NCBI RefSeq assembly: GCF_033958435.1
Contig: NC_134161.1
Span: 3,782,001-3,846,000 of the forward strand
Direction of reading: 5' to 3'
DNA: 64,000 nucleotides
DNA from: Carettochelys insculpta
Taxonomy: Eukaryota; Chordata; Testudines; Carettochelyidae
In this document: in pieces, positions 42,471 through 55,059 of the stretch
Layout: each line of letters opens with the position of its first letter
How positions within the stretch are numbered: the stretch's first letter is position 1
Notes under the pieces: generated by a model
Database searches by the model: none
The model's input: only the letters and a program-made list of their open reading frames with translations
What the model was told of the DNA's origin: nothing
Made by a program: the position numbers and the translations under genes

Positions 42471-44449
42471 TCATGTTGGGAACCTTGGCTGCTATGAATG
42501 AGCCAGCTGAACTCAATTGGAGTAGACCCTGCATGAGGAGAAAACATAGCTGAAAAATATCTTTCCGTGAAAACAGGCTCCGCTCTTGCCCAGTTGCTAC
42601 GGAGAACTCCTGGTTGGGCTGTCTGCTCTTTTACCTTAAGTATCCGGCATTTCTCTTTTGGCATGGTAGGATGGGGCCTAGGGCGAGATGAACAGCTACA
42701 TCAATACAATAGTGTACTCAAATATTACACTTATATTGCAAATCTCTGTTGATGTTCCCTGTCCCTAACTTTTTTCAGTCTCTGCCCTTTAACACCACAA
42801 GGTTATTGGTATATATTCTTCTGTGTCTGGAAATTCCCTCATACAGAGCGGACATCGCTTCAAACAAAGACTGTAGCATTACAGCTGATAAGCCTCTGGT
42901 TTTCACCCCATAATGCACCAGGTGATGGCCACTTGGAGAGACCATGGTGCATCATGGGAAATGTAGTCTAGTCAAAGAATAGGATCAACAGCCAAGGATG
43001 AGGGCGTGAGGAACCTGGAACTACAACTTCTATGAGGCCCCATGACTAATTAAAAGGGTTAAGAGATAAAAAATGGCCAAACTCAAAACAAAACATTGTA
43101 TTTACATTTTCCTTAACAAAAAAAAAAAATCCACCAAAATTATTCTTTTCCCACAGAAATTTTTGCCTGAGACAGAGCCTCACTTTCCAATGGGAAAATA
43201 CTTTGACCTTAGCATTACGTGTTCAGCAAGCTGCTGAGGCAATGACTCATCTAACATTATAGTAACTTTCCCGAAAAAATGCAAATTAGGGTTGCATGAT
43301 ACAAACTGAATGCATGAATTTCTTTCCTTGAGCCCTTCCGAGTGGCACAAGTTAAAAGCAAACTTGTGCCATTTTACTGATATTCTCTTTTAGTGGAAAT
43401 ACAAGTTTCAAATTGAGAGGCTTGATTCATAATTTTAGGGCAACTGACATCCCAGGCTTTCATTAAAATGTTTAAAAAGATTTAAATTCTGCTATATCTG
43501 AGGTCAAGCCAGGTAAATTTGGTGTCTATGACCGCTCATTCCCTCACGACAAAGGATTTTTGTCTTTGGCAGCCATATCGTCATCTGTCAAGCTGTAGTA
43601 CTTACTGTAATTTCATACAGTTCTGTAGACAGATATTGAAAAGGCATCTGGAAAAATTGATAGCATATCAAGCCAAAGATTTCATAAAAGTCATTTTCAG
43701 AATGCCCAGCTACAGGTACTGGTATCTGCTTCAGACACACATGGCCAAGCGTGTTTCTTCTGATCTCAGAGCTCCCCCGCTAGAAATGCTTCAGGTACTA
43801 CACCCGGGCTTAGAAATAGTCACCTACTGGGCTGGCCTGAACGTTCTTGTACAAAGGTAGGGGCAAGATGACTGAGTGTGTGTGTACGCAGGGCCTTGAA
43901 GTCTTGTCTCCTCTAACTCACGTTGTAATACAAATAAAGAGGTGGAAGAAAGTAAAATAATTATGATTTCTAACATTTCTTTAATCAGTCCGTATTTGGG
44001 AGCACCTGGGAACTGCAGTCGTGGGCTGGGCCCCCACTGCTCTGCAGACACAGAACAAAAAGAAAGGCCCAATCCCAAACAGCTGCCCTTGCACAGGACA
44101 AATTTGGTCCAGCTGAAAGTCCCAGGAGCTGCACTGTGTGTGCTGATTTAACATGGGAATATTTAGGACAAAGAGAAATTCCATGGTGCATAAAACAGAG
44201 CAAACGAAATGCCATCTTTTATCCTTCTTCACTGGCAAAACAAAAAACAACATAAGCAAATATAAAAAACACCCTAGTGATTTTTACCCTCCGAATATTT
44301 TGAATTAGTTTTTTGTAATTATGTGTGTCATCCTTCGCCATGCAGGGGGCCAGTGCCATAGCTCTGTGACACTTAATACACCCTCTGGTCCCTCCTGAAG
44401 CCTCTTTCAGTCCGCGTTACTTCATCCTTGCCTTCTCCCATGTCTGCTC
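42471..44449. other. Gene-free sequence; inverted ACTACA..CCC-type motifs
   Basis: No gene. GCATCATGGGAAATGTAGTC at 42949-42968 is, on the minus strand, close to the ZNF143/THAP11 binding word ACTACAATTCCCAGCATGC. AACTACAACTTCTATGAGGC at 43019-43038 is a weaker, oppositely oriented match. They may belong to an old palindromic repeat. A-run at 43119-43130. Confidence 0.4.
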
Positions 44450-44530
44450 ATTTATCATGTCTACCTGGTCTGTCTTCCTTTTCAGTCTGTAAGCTGTCTG
44501 GGGCAGGGAATGATTCATTACCCTGCACAA
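44450..44530 (+). mobile_element. MIR-like SINE 3' end
   Basis: TTTTCAGTCTGTAAGCTGTC and TGGGGCAGGGAATGATTCAT follow the MIR 3' consensus. Confidence 0.6.
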
Positions 44531-44878
44531 TGCAGTCTCCAAGATCGTTAAGGCATCTAAGTTCTCAGCTCTGCTCCTGCTGTACCGCTGACACATCCAG
44601 TAATACAGTTCCTCCACTCAGGGTGGAAGACAGATTTGCCAGACAGATTTCATGTCTCTAGAAAGAGTGGATCCTTGGGTGGAAGAGGCTGGGCTGGGGG
44701 CTAGCCTCCCACAGCCAGGCTTTCACCATCACTGGGCATGCATGCCCAGGGCTGGGGCAACAATTTAAAAGGTCTCGGGCGCCAGCTGCTGGTGTAGACA
44801 ATGTAGCAGCAGAGGTGGCCAGGAGCCCTTGTCAGCAGCCCTGCTTCCACTGCTTACAGTCGTATGATAATTGTGGTT
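44531..44878. other. Unassigned sequence
   Basis: No gene. CATGCATGCCCAGGGCTGGG near 44737 is locally palindromic; GGGGCAACAATTTAAAAGG may be a hAT-like remnant. Confidence 0.35.
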
Positions 44879-45205
44879 CAGGTTGATCCTCTCTAGTCCA
44901 GAACACTCTCGTCTGGCAACACCTGTAATCTGGCATGATTTTAGTGAGCTGGATGACCACTTATCACGGGTGTGGCCAAATTTCCCTTGGGCCCATAAAG
45001 TTTGTTTCCAGCCACCAGTCCTGGCTCTCAGTGTTCTGAGCTGTTGTTTAGCTGTAATTTTCCCGTAAGTGTCTCCTAAGAGCCCAGTAAGCAGTGGAAG
45101 GGTTGGTAATGCTGCCAGACAATATTGATTTCCCATGGTCCAGCAAATTCCCTCGTTTGGCACCGGTCAGGTCCCAAGGGTGCAGGACGAGAGAGGTTCA
45201 ACCTG
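44879..45205. mobile_element. Tigger-like T1 MITE, reverse orientation
   Basis: Left end CAGGTTGATCCTCTCTAGTC and right end GAGAGAGGTTCAACCTG are inverted repeats. TA follows the right end (45206-45207); the left flank is TT. Interior words AGTGTTCTGAGCTGTTG, AAGTGTCTCCTAAGAGCC and CCAGACAATATTGA are the complement of those in the copy at 16383. Confidence 0.85.
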
Positions 45206-45207
45206 TA

Positions 45208-45500
45208 CTTGTTCCCATGTGATGCATTCAATATTCTCCGTCTTTTGCCAGTTGTTCCTTGGCCTGCCTCAATTTCTGTGCCCTCCAGGAGTACACAATT
45301 CAATGCCTGCTTTGCCCATCTCCCTTCTCCCGTGGTGTACTTGTCCCAGCCGCCTGAGCCTTCTTCCCTTCGTGGTATTTTCTAACAAGTCCTGCTTTGT
45401 CAGCTGCCTGACTCTTGCATTTGTTGTTTCGTCTTTCCCTGAAATAGATAGCAGCTTCCTCATCTGCGGTAGCCAGTCTCTAATCTCTTTTTGTTCGCCA
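45208..45500 (-). mobile_element. Non-CR1 LINE C-terminal fragment, antisense
   Basis: Minus strand reads I-S-G-K-D-E-T-T-N-A-R-V-R-Q-L-T-K-Q, L-L-E-N-T, R-R-L-R-R-L-G-Q-V-H, G-I-E-L-C-T-P-G-G-H-R-N and, past a stop, G-R-P-R-N-N-W-Q-K-T..T-W-E-Q-V-Q. This is the 'TTNxxVR..T.Q..L...I..RRLRWLGHV.RM...GKRKRGRP..TW' C-terminus of endonuclease/RT LINEs. It differs from the GRPHREWIDD family of copies B and C and could be the same lineage as the fragment at 43-454. It stops exactly at the Tigger-like MITE. Confidence 0.75.
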
Positions 45501-46940
45501 CTGTCTTTGGCCAAGTCACTGAACAGCACAGTAGCATGCTCAGGACAGTAGCATGGCATACCAAGACCTTCAGTTTGTCATTGAGACCTCTGTCTGGCCA
45601 GGTCTTTGTTCAGAAATGCTGTGCGCCTTTCCCAATCTCATAGATGCCACCTTCAAAGGCCTTCATGCTTGCCAGCCCACAAGGTGTTCCTACAATAGAA
45701 ATAACTAAAGCCCTTGAGGCTTCGGTAGTGCTCAGGACTGGTAATGGTCTCGCGGCATTGGAGTGAACCCCAACGTCCCCCTTATTTCTTAAAAGCCACG
45801 ACATGTCCTGCTGTGCTAAGCAGTCAGGAGAAAAGGCCGAAAGGAGGGAAGGAGTGAGCGGGAGGATATCCGGTTGGATGGCAAAACGTCTTTCATTTTG
45901 GTAAGCTGCGTATAGTGCGACAAGGACACTAACTAGACTGCCCTCCAGCTGACCCGCTGCTTGCAAAGCCCAGGGTGCTTTGTGGCTGCCTGGCTCACAG
46001 TTACATACTGTCCGGAGCACTGTCTCCACCATGGCCCTGGCTCATCACTGTGTTAGTGAATGCACATCCGCTCGGCTGGTACAGCTGACTCTGAAGAGCT
46101 AGTTCCACTCTCTCATGTGACTCTGCCTGACGTGCCTATGAATTTTGTCCCTAACTCCAGGAAGGGGCTGTGCACTCACTTGCTACTTCCCGCCTTTCCT
46201 TCAAGCTGATGCACAGCCCAGTACGCAGCTGTTTTCAGGTCATCTCTTCTTTGCACTTGTCAGGGACCCTCCCCTCCTCCTCCTGCCTAGAGTCACTTAA
46301 CAGCCGATTGTCATTCGGTACCACACACGCAGCATGGAACACACGCACGGCTCCGATAAAGCACTACTTCAGGACCCAGCAATTTATACCCTTCTCGCTC
46401 ACATCCATCACTCAAGAGGCAGTGTCAAGCTGCAGAATGGCCAAGAGTGAGTGATCTTTTCTACTAGAAGGAAGCGCCGTCTTCACCATGCTCTAGGGAA
46501 AGCCCTTCCCCTCTCATTGAACACAACCCCTGTTTCTTCCCAGCAGAGCTCTGTACTGCGGGCATCGTCTTCTCATCTGTAGCTCACTTTGGGGAAGAGA
46601 AGCGCTTCCCTCACTCTGCCTTGCAGGATTCTGGCATGAGGATGTGCACATCCATCTCTCAGTACAACAATGCATGTGGACCACCTGGCCAAAACCGCAG
46701 CAGGGCTATGCTTCGTGCAGGCATTATTGCACCAGCTTTGCAGGCTGAGTGACTCTGTCATTGCACTCCTGAAAGCAGAGGGCCAGATGCAACCATCATA
46801 ACTCGCAGCCGCAGAGATGATGCCAATATCACGGCTATCATACTGCACTTGCTCAGCTCTCTTTGTGGACACACACAGTTATCCCTGTTTTCTGCGCTGT
46901 TTCCAATGGTGTTGTGTTGTTGTGACATCATGGACTGTGA

Positions 46941-47000
46941 CAATGTCTCAACCGAGAGCATGCAGGAGGGCAATGTCTCAACCGAGAGCATGCAGGAGGC
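46941..47000. repeat. 30-bp tandem duplication
   Basis: CAATGTCTCAACCGAGAGCA + TGCAGGAGG(G/C) occurs twice head to tail, identical apart from the last base. Confidence 0.97.
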
Positions 47001-48518
47001 CAAGGAACCTAGTGCACACATGCTGCATCGCTGATGGGAAATGCAGAGAAAGAGAGCGATGGTTTCGTGGCGCTTGTGCTTGGTGAAATGTGGGGCTCTT
47101 CTCCCCATTCATTATTGAAAGAGGATGCAATGCATGAGAGAACATGCGGAAAGACAAGCTCCCGCCCCACCACGGCTCAGATTCTAACTCGGACAAAGCT
47201 CAGATGCAGGCCACGGTTCAGATCAGATGAACAGCAGTGACAAGGTCCAAGAGGAAGATAGCGGGCAAGAAAAGCAGGGGTTCAGGAGAAGAAAGTGGGT
47301 GCTCAGTTGTAGGTATTTTCCAGCTGTTTTTTTAAAGTCCTACAGAGGACAGCTTTTCGCTCCCCGGTGCAACAAACTGAAGTCAGAGGACATGCCCTTT
47401 GCTATTCCCACATACTTAAGCTGGTAAAGGCCTTCTAGTGGCAGATATTTGGGCTCAGGAAGACACACAATGGCCAGAGAGAACAGGAAGATCTAATGCT
47501 CTGTGAGACTCAGCAATGAATGTGTCACTTCAAGGATCCCTTCCTGGCACTGGTTCATTCTTGTGGCTGACTCAGCTGTGATCCCTGTGTTGTGGTTGGC
47601 TCCTGTGACCTTGGTTATTGTGGCGCTCTCACCTATGACCTCTCCCTCTGTGGTCAACTCATTAATACTACCCACTCTTGTGGCCTGCTGGCCTACAAAC
47701 CTATCAGGTGTGCATACTGCAGTAGATAGATCCACAGCACAGTAGCTTGGGGCTGACGGGTCATTGAGACGAGGCCCCTCTCTCAAAAGGCTGAGAGTCT
47801 AAAGGCACAAGCCCTGACAAAGAGCGAAAGGCAGGAAGGAATGTACACAGAGCACAGAATGGATAACAGCAGCTGAGCGATTCACAGACTGCTTGGGGTT
47901 TACTGGACCCCAGAGAAAGAGACTAAGTGTAGCAGTGACTTACTCCAGGCATAGGGTGCAATGCAGGGAAAAGACATGAGGATGACAAAGAACTTGAACT
48001 GGAATAGCATTTGCAAACCCCTGTTCTTGGAAGCCTCCAATTTGAGTAGATGCTTCCAAGAGCAAGGGTCAGCAAATGCTGCTCCAATTCAAGTGGTGGA
48101 AGGAAGGTCATGGGTAGGGAGAGGTACATAATCCTCGTGTTGCTCCTCACAGGGACATTTGTGACTCTCTTCATGTGGATACCAGTGTGCACAAACTGGC
48201 AGCCATTTCACTGGAACGGAGTGCAGTTACACCATGCTGGTTGGGCTATGTTCTCTCCTATGAAGGACAGCTCTCTGCTGTCCATTCAGCAGTCTTTGAG
48301 AGCTGACACTTGGACTGACATGCTGCAGAATGGGGTCAACAGGACATGAGTCATCCTCTATAGCAGGAAGTCTTTCCTATTTTACTTATTGCTGTATCTC
48401 TCATAGGTATTTATAGGTCAATCCAGTCGTTAATCTGGGCCAGGGCTGAGTCCCAGCGCCTCTAGGCTTGTCAGTTCATAGCCCTTGCACCTCTGCGCTT
48501 GCTGCAGCAGTTATTTTT

Positions 48519-48535
48519 AAAAAAAAAAAAAAAAA
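48519..48535. repeat. A17 run
   Basis: TTATTTTT precedes 17 A. It might be the tail of an old retroposed sequence, but no element was recognised upstream. Confidence 0.9.
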
Positions 48536-51500
48536 GACTGCTTGTGCTCCAGCACCTAATTGATTGAGCCATGGCACCTCTTTCATTACCAATTAAGTAC
48601 TGACAAAATCCGTGCAAAGCCTGAGCATCGAGAAGAAAGTATACATAGCAAGTAGCTATTTGCAATGGACTGTGCTCTTGTGGTAACAGGCTTTGATTAC
48701 TTCCTTATCTCATCCATTTTCCTCTCCTTTCTTTTCTTCACCGATTCTCTTCCCTTTTCACCTTCCTTCCTTCCTCAGCATCTGTTCTGCCCCCTTTCAC
48801 AGTGAACTATGGTAAGGGCAAAGCCAAGAGGGCATTTTTACATGTCTTCTGTTTTAACTAGTGAAGAACAGTGACCAGCATGCCCTGTTATCTGAATTTA
48901 ATCAGAGATAATAGCCAGATAAATGGAGAATTTTGGTCTGGGACCTCTGCAGAATCAGGAGCGTGAAGAGGATTATGTTGTGTTATTTCCTGATTCTTGC
49001 CTCTTAGTTCCACCGCTCGGGCTACAGTGGAAGAGAAAAAGCCCCTGGTGAGGGATGAACCATCCTCCCAGGGCTGACACACAGAGAGCGAGCCCAGGTT
49101 GAAGTCACCTCAGCAATCTCCTTCCTGAGATTGACAGAGAAGACGTCATGGGAGGAGACAGGCGGTGCCAGTCTCTTTGTAGGCGATCCCTTGACAGAGC
49201 TGACAACAGCTTTGCAGGAAAGTATCATAATGATAGCCCCGCCGAGTGGGTAGGTAGCTGGCCCATCATTAGTGGGAACTGCGATTCTAAAACAGCATAT
49301 ACAGTTTTGACAAGTGTGCTTTATCAAGTGTGTGCTGGATAATTTTGCACGTCCTTGTATTGTCATTTAGGGCACTTAAAGTGTCACTGAGATTTCACTA
49401 TCCTAAAAGCTTATCTGTCAGTGTCAGGGAGTTATTCCAGTAAAAGGATATCATCAACAGCAACGACGGGGGGGAAAAAAGAATCTGCTGGATTCATGGT
49501 CTAGATTTTCGGCATCCCATTTTAGCTCTCCAAGGCAGCACCTCCACCGCGCATCATATACGTAGAACCCTCCGAGGAGTGATGGCAGTCTTTCGTTAGT
49601 AACGGGGTGCTCGGAAAACACCAGCACCTCTCTCATAGTTTTGAAATGCTGCCAAAATAAATTGATTTAAGTTTTTTCACCCAGGGGCTTTGCTGTTTCT
49701 CCACCTGCCTGAATGTGGATGGAGTCACTTACATGCCAGCGGGCTGTGGATGCGCAGCAAAGTCTTTTTATAACCATAATTAAGCTAGCTGCTGAGTCTG
49801 GACAAATAAAACTTGAAAAGCTTTTCCAGAGGGGAAACGAAAACATTGATAGTAACCAGCCTAAAGCTAAGTCAGAGTGGGCAATCAGGATCTAACGCTC
49901 TCCCTCCCTGCTGGGGTTTTACCAAGGTGACAGAGATGGAGTTATGATTCCTGATTTACACAGGTGTGAGTGATGGTATCAGAGCTGGCCTGGCGGGGCC
50001 CAAGGCATCATGTTGACAGTGGGGCCTGGCCAGGGGGTAGTGGATGCTAAAGTCAATTGGAGCACATGGCCCTGAAGGTGCGCTGCTCAAGGCAACCGCT
50101 TTGCCCAAAGGCTGGATGTGGATTGTAGCCCCTCGATGCGTGCGCTCAGGAACCCCCATCTCAGACTTTCCAGGCCCACATTCCGGGCTTTCTGGAGATG
50201 TCTCTGTGCTGTTGGGAAGCTGGAGGAAGGGCAGGGTAGGCTGCACATCACTCCGTGCTGGACCCACAAAGCTTACGTCAGAAAGGGGTAAGACAATTCC
50301 AGGCTGCATCGATTTTACTGTCACCTCACCTCACCTCAGGCTTGGGAATGTACCAGGCCCAAGCGTAGGTACAGAGAGTCATAAGTCCTCCCCTTTAGGG
50401 GTGGGCTCTGCTGCCTTTCTCTTTGTGGCCAGAAGGTGAAAACTCTGCCCCTCCAAGACATTCAATGATGGAAACTCAGCAAGGGGAAATTATGATATAT
50501 ACATATATTTTCCCTTAAGGGCACCTCCTTCAGGTTTTTCCTTCAGAGGGGATGATCTGGGCCAACCACAACCAGTAAATATCCTCTGAAACCTCTCTTA
50601 GCTAGTGGGAAGTAAACAATGGGGACAAAATTAAGTACTTATGGCACCTGGATACCACAGTGACTGGAAAATATCTATGTGGGCACTGGAAGCGAAGAAG
50701 GGATAACCATACCTGTCTGCCCATCTGGGAACGGCAGCTCTCTTGTGCACAATTAAAAAAAGGGCTTTCAAGCAAAAAGTCATCTGGTCTGAGGTGACAT
50801 TTAGCCGCAGGGCCTCTTTTCTAAACAGTGAGCTGGAAAACAAACCTGCTTTGCGTGGTAAACAGATTTTAATGTGCCGTTAACTATATTTATAAGGCTT
50901 TCTGTCCAAGGAGATGGATTTACATATCTAGTAAATAGGTTTCACCCTGGTACATGACTGCCCTGCTGAATTTCATTTACACTGGGGATCCAATGGCAGC
51001 CCAGGTCATTAAAAAAACATTGTATAAACATGCATAAAATATTTGTTGCAAGCACAGAAGTGAATAAACAGGATATGAGATGTATTGGAAGCCCCGGGGC
51101 ACAATGATCAGGGGAATTCAGAAGCAAATCACTCAAGTGCCCTTTGCAACTTGCAGTCGATATAAATGTATTTTATTTTCCTCCCCGATCACACGACATG
51201 CTGCTTCTCACTTGGACCTGAGATTTTGACCACCTGTTGTATATCAATTTCTGTCATCCTTGTGCCCAAAATAGCATTTGGGAGCAAAGGAGATTCTACT
51301 TTCTTTTTATGACATGAACAATAAATACTTTGAAATAGATCCTAAGATGGTGAAAAATGGATACGACTCCAGTGAAGTCGGTGGAGCGACTTCAGCTTAT
51401 GCCCGCCAAAGACCCAGCACATCATTTTTTATTGCAAACCTGGGAAAACCTTGAGGTATTTATTTCCCCCATCCCCGACTCAGCCCTGCACTGAGCTTGC

Positions 51501-52423
51501 CTCTTCTCATGGCAGGAATTTCACTCTCTTCCTGAATAGCAGAGTGATCTGGAAAGTAATCAACAAGTAAAGAAAGACCTTGTCTGAATATAAAAATGGG
51601 ACATTAGCTTAGCAGTGACCCTATACAGAACCCTACCTACTGCACAGGGACCTGACACTTATAGTGATTGATGTACTGTGTGACTGTGTTCTAAGTATTT
51701 GGAAGTAATGAAGTGACCTCTTACTGTTCGTGCTCCATCTCTAGTTATCTGCCAGTGGTGAGTGGTAGATTCGTGCCACTTTGAATCTTTACATCATCTA
51801 GCAAAAGCTCTATGTGAGCTGACAGTGGGATTTCCTGCTTCAGAGCATTGGAAGTTTCTTTCAGTTTGCAGGGCGGAGATGGTGTGATTTTTTTTGTTTC
51901 CAACCAAGGTGACAACAGCATGCGTGGCAGTGGTGGATACAGGGCGTTAAATGTCTCTTAGCTAGTATTCTGTAAATGTGATCCACATCTATTGGTCAGA
52001 GCACTTTTGGTACTACAGCTAGAAGCAAAAATGGTTTAAAACTTTTTAGTTTGTGAAAAATGGCACTTTGTCCAATTTTATTTTCAAAAATCATTTTGGG
52101 GGAATCTGATTTCTTTTTCTTTTTTAAAGAAACTACCAATCAAACCCCCACCAATGTTGAGTTTTCAAACACGACCTTTTTTTTTCCAGATTTCTTTTTT
52201 TCTTGTTTCGATCCCTTTGTTCCTCCTCTTTTTTCAAGGGCAAAATGGAAAAGTTTTAAAAACTAAAAAAAAGAGAGGGCACAAAAGGGAGAAAATGGAA
52301 GGGAACACACTCCGGCTAACCCCCAAAATTTCCAATCTTTTGAAAATGTTAGGAAACAATGTTGAAGAAAAGTTTGGTTTTTTTCCTCCAAAATTTGCCA
52401 TGAAACATCAAGTTTTTCAACTA

Positions 52424-52752
52424 CAGGTTGAACCTCTATAATCCATCACTCTCTTATCTGGCAACATCTGTCATCTGGCATGATTTTTGTTTCGTTAGCC
52501 AGACAACTACTTGTCATATTTCCTGTGTTTCCCATGGTCCCATAAAGTTTGTTTCCAGCCACCAGCCCTGGTTCTCGGTGTCCTGTGCTGTTATTTAGCT
52601 ATATTTTACCCCTAAATGTTTTCTAAGAGGCTCGTAAGCAGTAGAAGTGTTTGGTTATGCTGCTAGACAATATTGACCTCCTGTGGTCTGGCAAATTCTC
52701 TCACTCAGCACCAGTCAGGTCCTGAGGGCACTAGACTAGCGAGGTTCTATCT
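52424..52752. mobile_element. Tigger-like T1 MITE, reverse orientation
   Basis: TA at 52422-52423 precedes CAGGTTGAACCTCTATAATC. The right end is worn (GCGAGGTTCTATC). The interior (TCATCTGGCATGATTTTTGT, AAGTTTGTTTCCAGCCACCA, GACAATATTGACCTCC) matches the 44879 copy along its length. Confidence 0.85.
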
Positions 52753-53899
52753 TCTGCTCTAATTATGACATTATCATTGTGGGTACATGTCAGGAGATCA
52801 GCCATAAGTGTGCAGATGTATGTGTCAAGGGATGCTAGGCTAGGTTGAGAATGGGCTGGAGGTGTTTCATGAGCACCAATGAGATATAGGAGCCTTTAGA
52901 GGCATGCCGGAGATGTGAAAAGAGGTGAATGCAGGAGGACACGCCCTGAGACACGTCAGCATATCGATGGAACGGGGCCAATACTGGAACCACAGAGGGG
53001 TTTAATTCATTTATGGGATCAATTCCTCAGCCTGAACCCCACATTTTATGCCTCTCACAAAAGAAGATGGGCCTGAAGTCCATCAGAATGGCATGAAATC
53101 TGCAACCTCTCCTCATTCCACTCCGTATCATAACAAAAAGGTGCATCTTTCAGGAGACAAAAAGTGGTTGCAGCGCACAGACAGAAAACTTCCATTGGGA
53201 TTCTAGGGTTCATTGCTGCACCTTCCTGCCAACTTCAAGCGTTTGCGTGTTTTCTTGTGGGAAAGCCAGGACAGTACAGAGATCCCTCAGGGAAGTGTTT
53301 CTAGAAAGTGTATAAACAGAGATCTATAATACTGATTCATTAAAAACACATTTAAAAAAACTAATAGCCGATTAGTTTGAGGGTAGCTTTTATAAGCACT
53401 TTGCACTGAGAGCATGGAGAAAACAATTATTCCCTAGTAAAAATCCTCCTTTTAATCTCCATTTTATTCACCCTACATTGCATCCTAAATCTCTCCTTCC
53501 TTTGCAATCTCTGTTCCTTGCACATGGGCTAGCATCCACTGAACCACCCTCAGCATTCACTTACTCCTCATAATCACCTACTCTGTACATATCACCACAC
53601 ACGGATCAACCCCTTTTTCCTCGTGCTGGGATGGTACTCACCACTCAGACATGTATGAATGCTGTGTGAGAACCTTCTTTACCAATGGCAGGTGGGTTGG
53701 CTGCTTGGCTTCCATCTCCATATGTTGTGAGCCTACAACTGGCTGTATTAAAGAGACAGGCACTGAGCAGAACCCAAGGATGGAGTAACACCTCCTGACA
53801 GCTCACCTTTCCAAGTCTCCCCTTTGGCACCAGCTCCACAAAGCCGCCTTTGATGGAGAGCTGCTACACTACGACCAGGAAGATAGAAGACTTCTACTC
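52753..53899. other. Gene-free sequence
   Basis: Nothing recognisable. Confidence 0.45.
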
Positions 53900-54725
53900 G
53901 TCGATTCCAAGGTTAGAAGCCACTGTTCTACACCTTGACTTGAGCAAAGCTTTTGATAATCTCCCATAATATTCTTGCCAGCAAGTTAAAGTATTATGGA
54001 TTGGATAAATGGACTGTAAGGCAGACAGAAAGCTGGCTAGATTGTTGAGCTAAACTGACAGTGGTCAATGGCTTTATGTCTGATTGGTGGCTGGTATCAA
54101 GCAGAGTACCCCCAGGGTTGGTTCTGGGGCCAGTTTGTTTCAACATTTTTATAAATGACGTGGATGAGGGGATGGATTGAACCCTCGGCAAATCTGTGGA
54201 TGACACTAAAGTGGGTAAGAAGTTGATAACCAGAGGTTAGGGATGGGGGTCCAGGGAGACCTAGACCAAGCGGAGGACTGGGCGAAAAGAAATCTGATGA
54301 GGTTCAACAAGGACAAGTGCAGGAGTCTTGCACTTAGGATGGAGGAATCACAAGCACCGCTACAGGTTGGGAAACAACTGGCGAAGCAGCAGTTCTTCAG
54401 AGGAGGACCTGGGTCGCAATGGATGAGAAGCTGGATATGAGCCAAGCATGCACCCTTGCAGGCAAGAAGGCTAACAACATACTGGGCAGCATTAGAAGGA
54501 GCATTGCCAGCAGATCTAGGGAAGTGATTGGTTCCCTTTATTCGGCACTGGTGAGGCCTTATCTGAAGTATTGTTTCCAATTCTGGGTCCCCTCCCCATT
54601 ATGGAAAAGATGTGGACACATTAGAGGGAGTCCAGCGAAGGGTGACAAAAATGATGAGGGAGCTGGAGCACATGATTTATAAGGAGAGGGTGAGGGATTT
54701 GGGTTTATTTAGATTCAAGATATTT
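53900..54725 (+). mobile_element. CR1 LINE reverse-transcriptase region, broken
   Basis: This copy covers an internal part of CR1 ORF2 and lacks the 3' end. L-D-L-S-K-A-F-D is at 53934-53957 (first catalytic Asp block). [18 protein letters not shown] follows near 54106, then S-V-D-D-T-K-V-G at 54193-54216 (the ADD box, first residue changed). E-D-W-A-K-R-N-L-M-R-F-N-K-D-K-C, L-A-G-K-K-A-N-N-I-L-G-S-I, Y-S-A-L-V-R-P-Y-L-K-Y-C and R-V-T-K-M-M-R-E-L complete the order. Stops and frame changes occur throughout. It is the only CR1 here keeping the palm catalytic blocks. Confidence 0.93.
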
Positions 54726-55059
54726 GGTTTGTGCGATGTAGAACAATTGAAGAGATTGAAGTTGCACAAATTTATACCACCTAAAGATTTGGTCCAGTTC
54801 AGACACATTCACCTGTGGAGACTAATGGTAAATATGGTTCAAAACAGAGCTGGCTGACAACACCAACGCTTTTAATGGCCTTTCATAAAATCAATATTTT
54901 TATGACGATATTCATCAAGAAGTTCTCCCAGCTCTATAGCTGGTCAAATTACCACAATGGTTATTTTGTTTTTTTTCTTTTCCAGTAACACTTGTAACTT
55001 TAACCAAGATATTGGTGGATGAGGGTTGAGGAAAAAATAGCACTGAAAATTAAAAATGT
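54726..55059. other. Short unassigned stretch
   Basis: Lies between the CR1 and the RTE-like copy. AT-rich; nothing recognised. Confidence 0.45.

Larger units (their letters stand above)
45501..52423. other. Long gene-free stretch
   Basis: Almost 7 kb with no gene and few repeats. It includes a 30-bp tandem duplication (46941-47000), an A17 run (48519-48535), a CTCAC array (50320-50338) and T- and A-rich sequence at 52100-52290. No frame shows a family motif. Confidence 0.5.
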
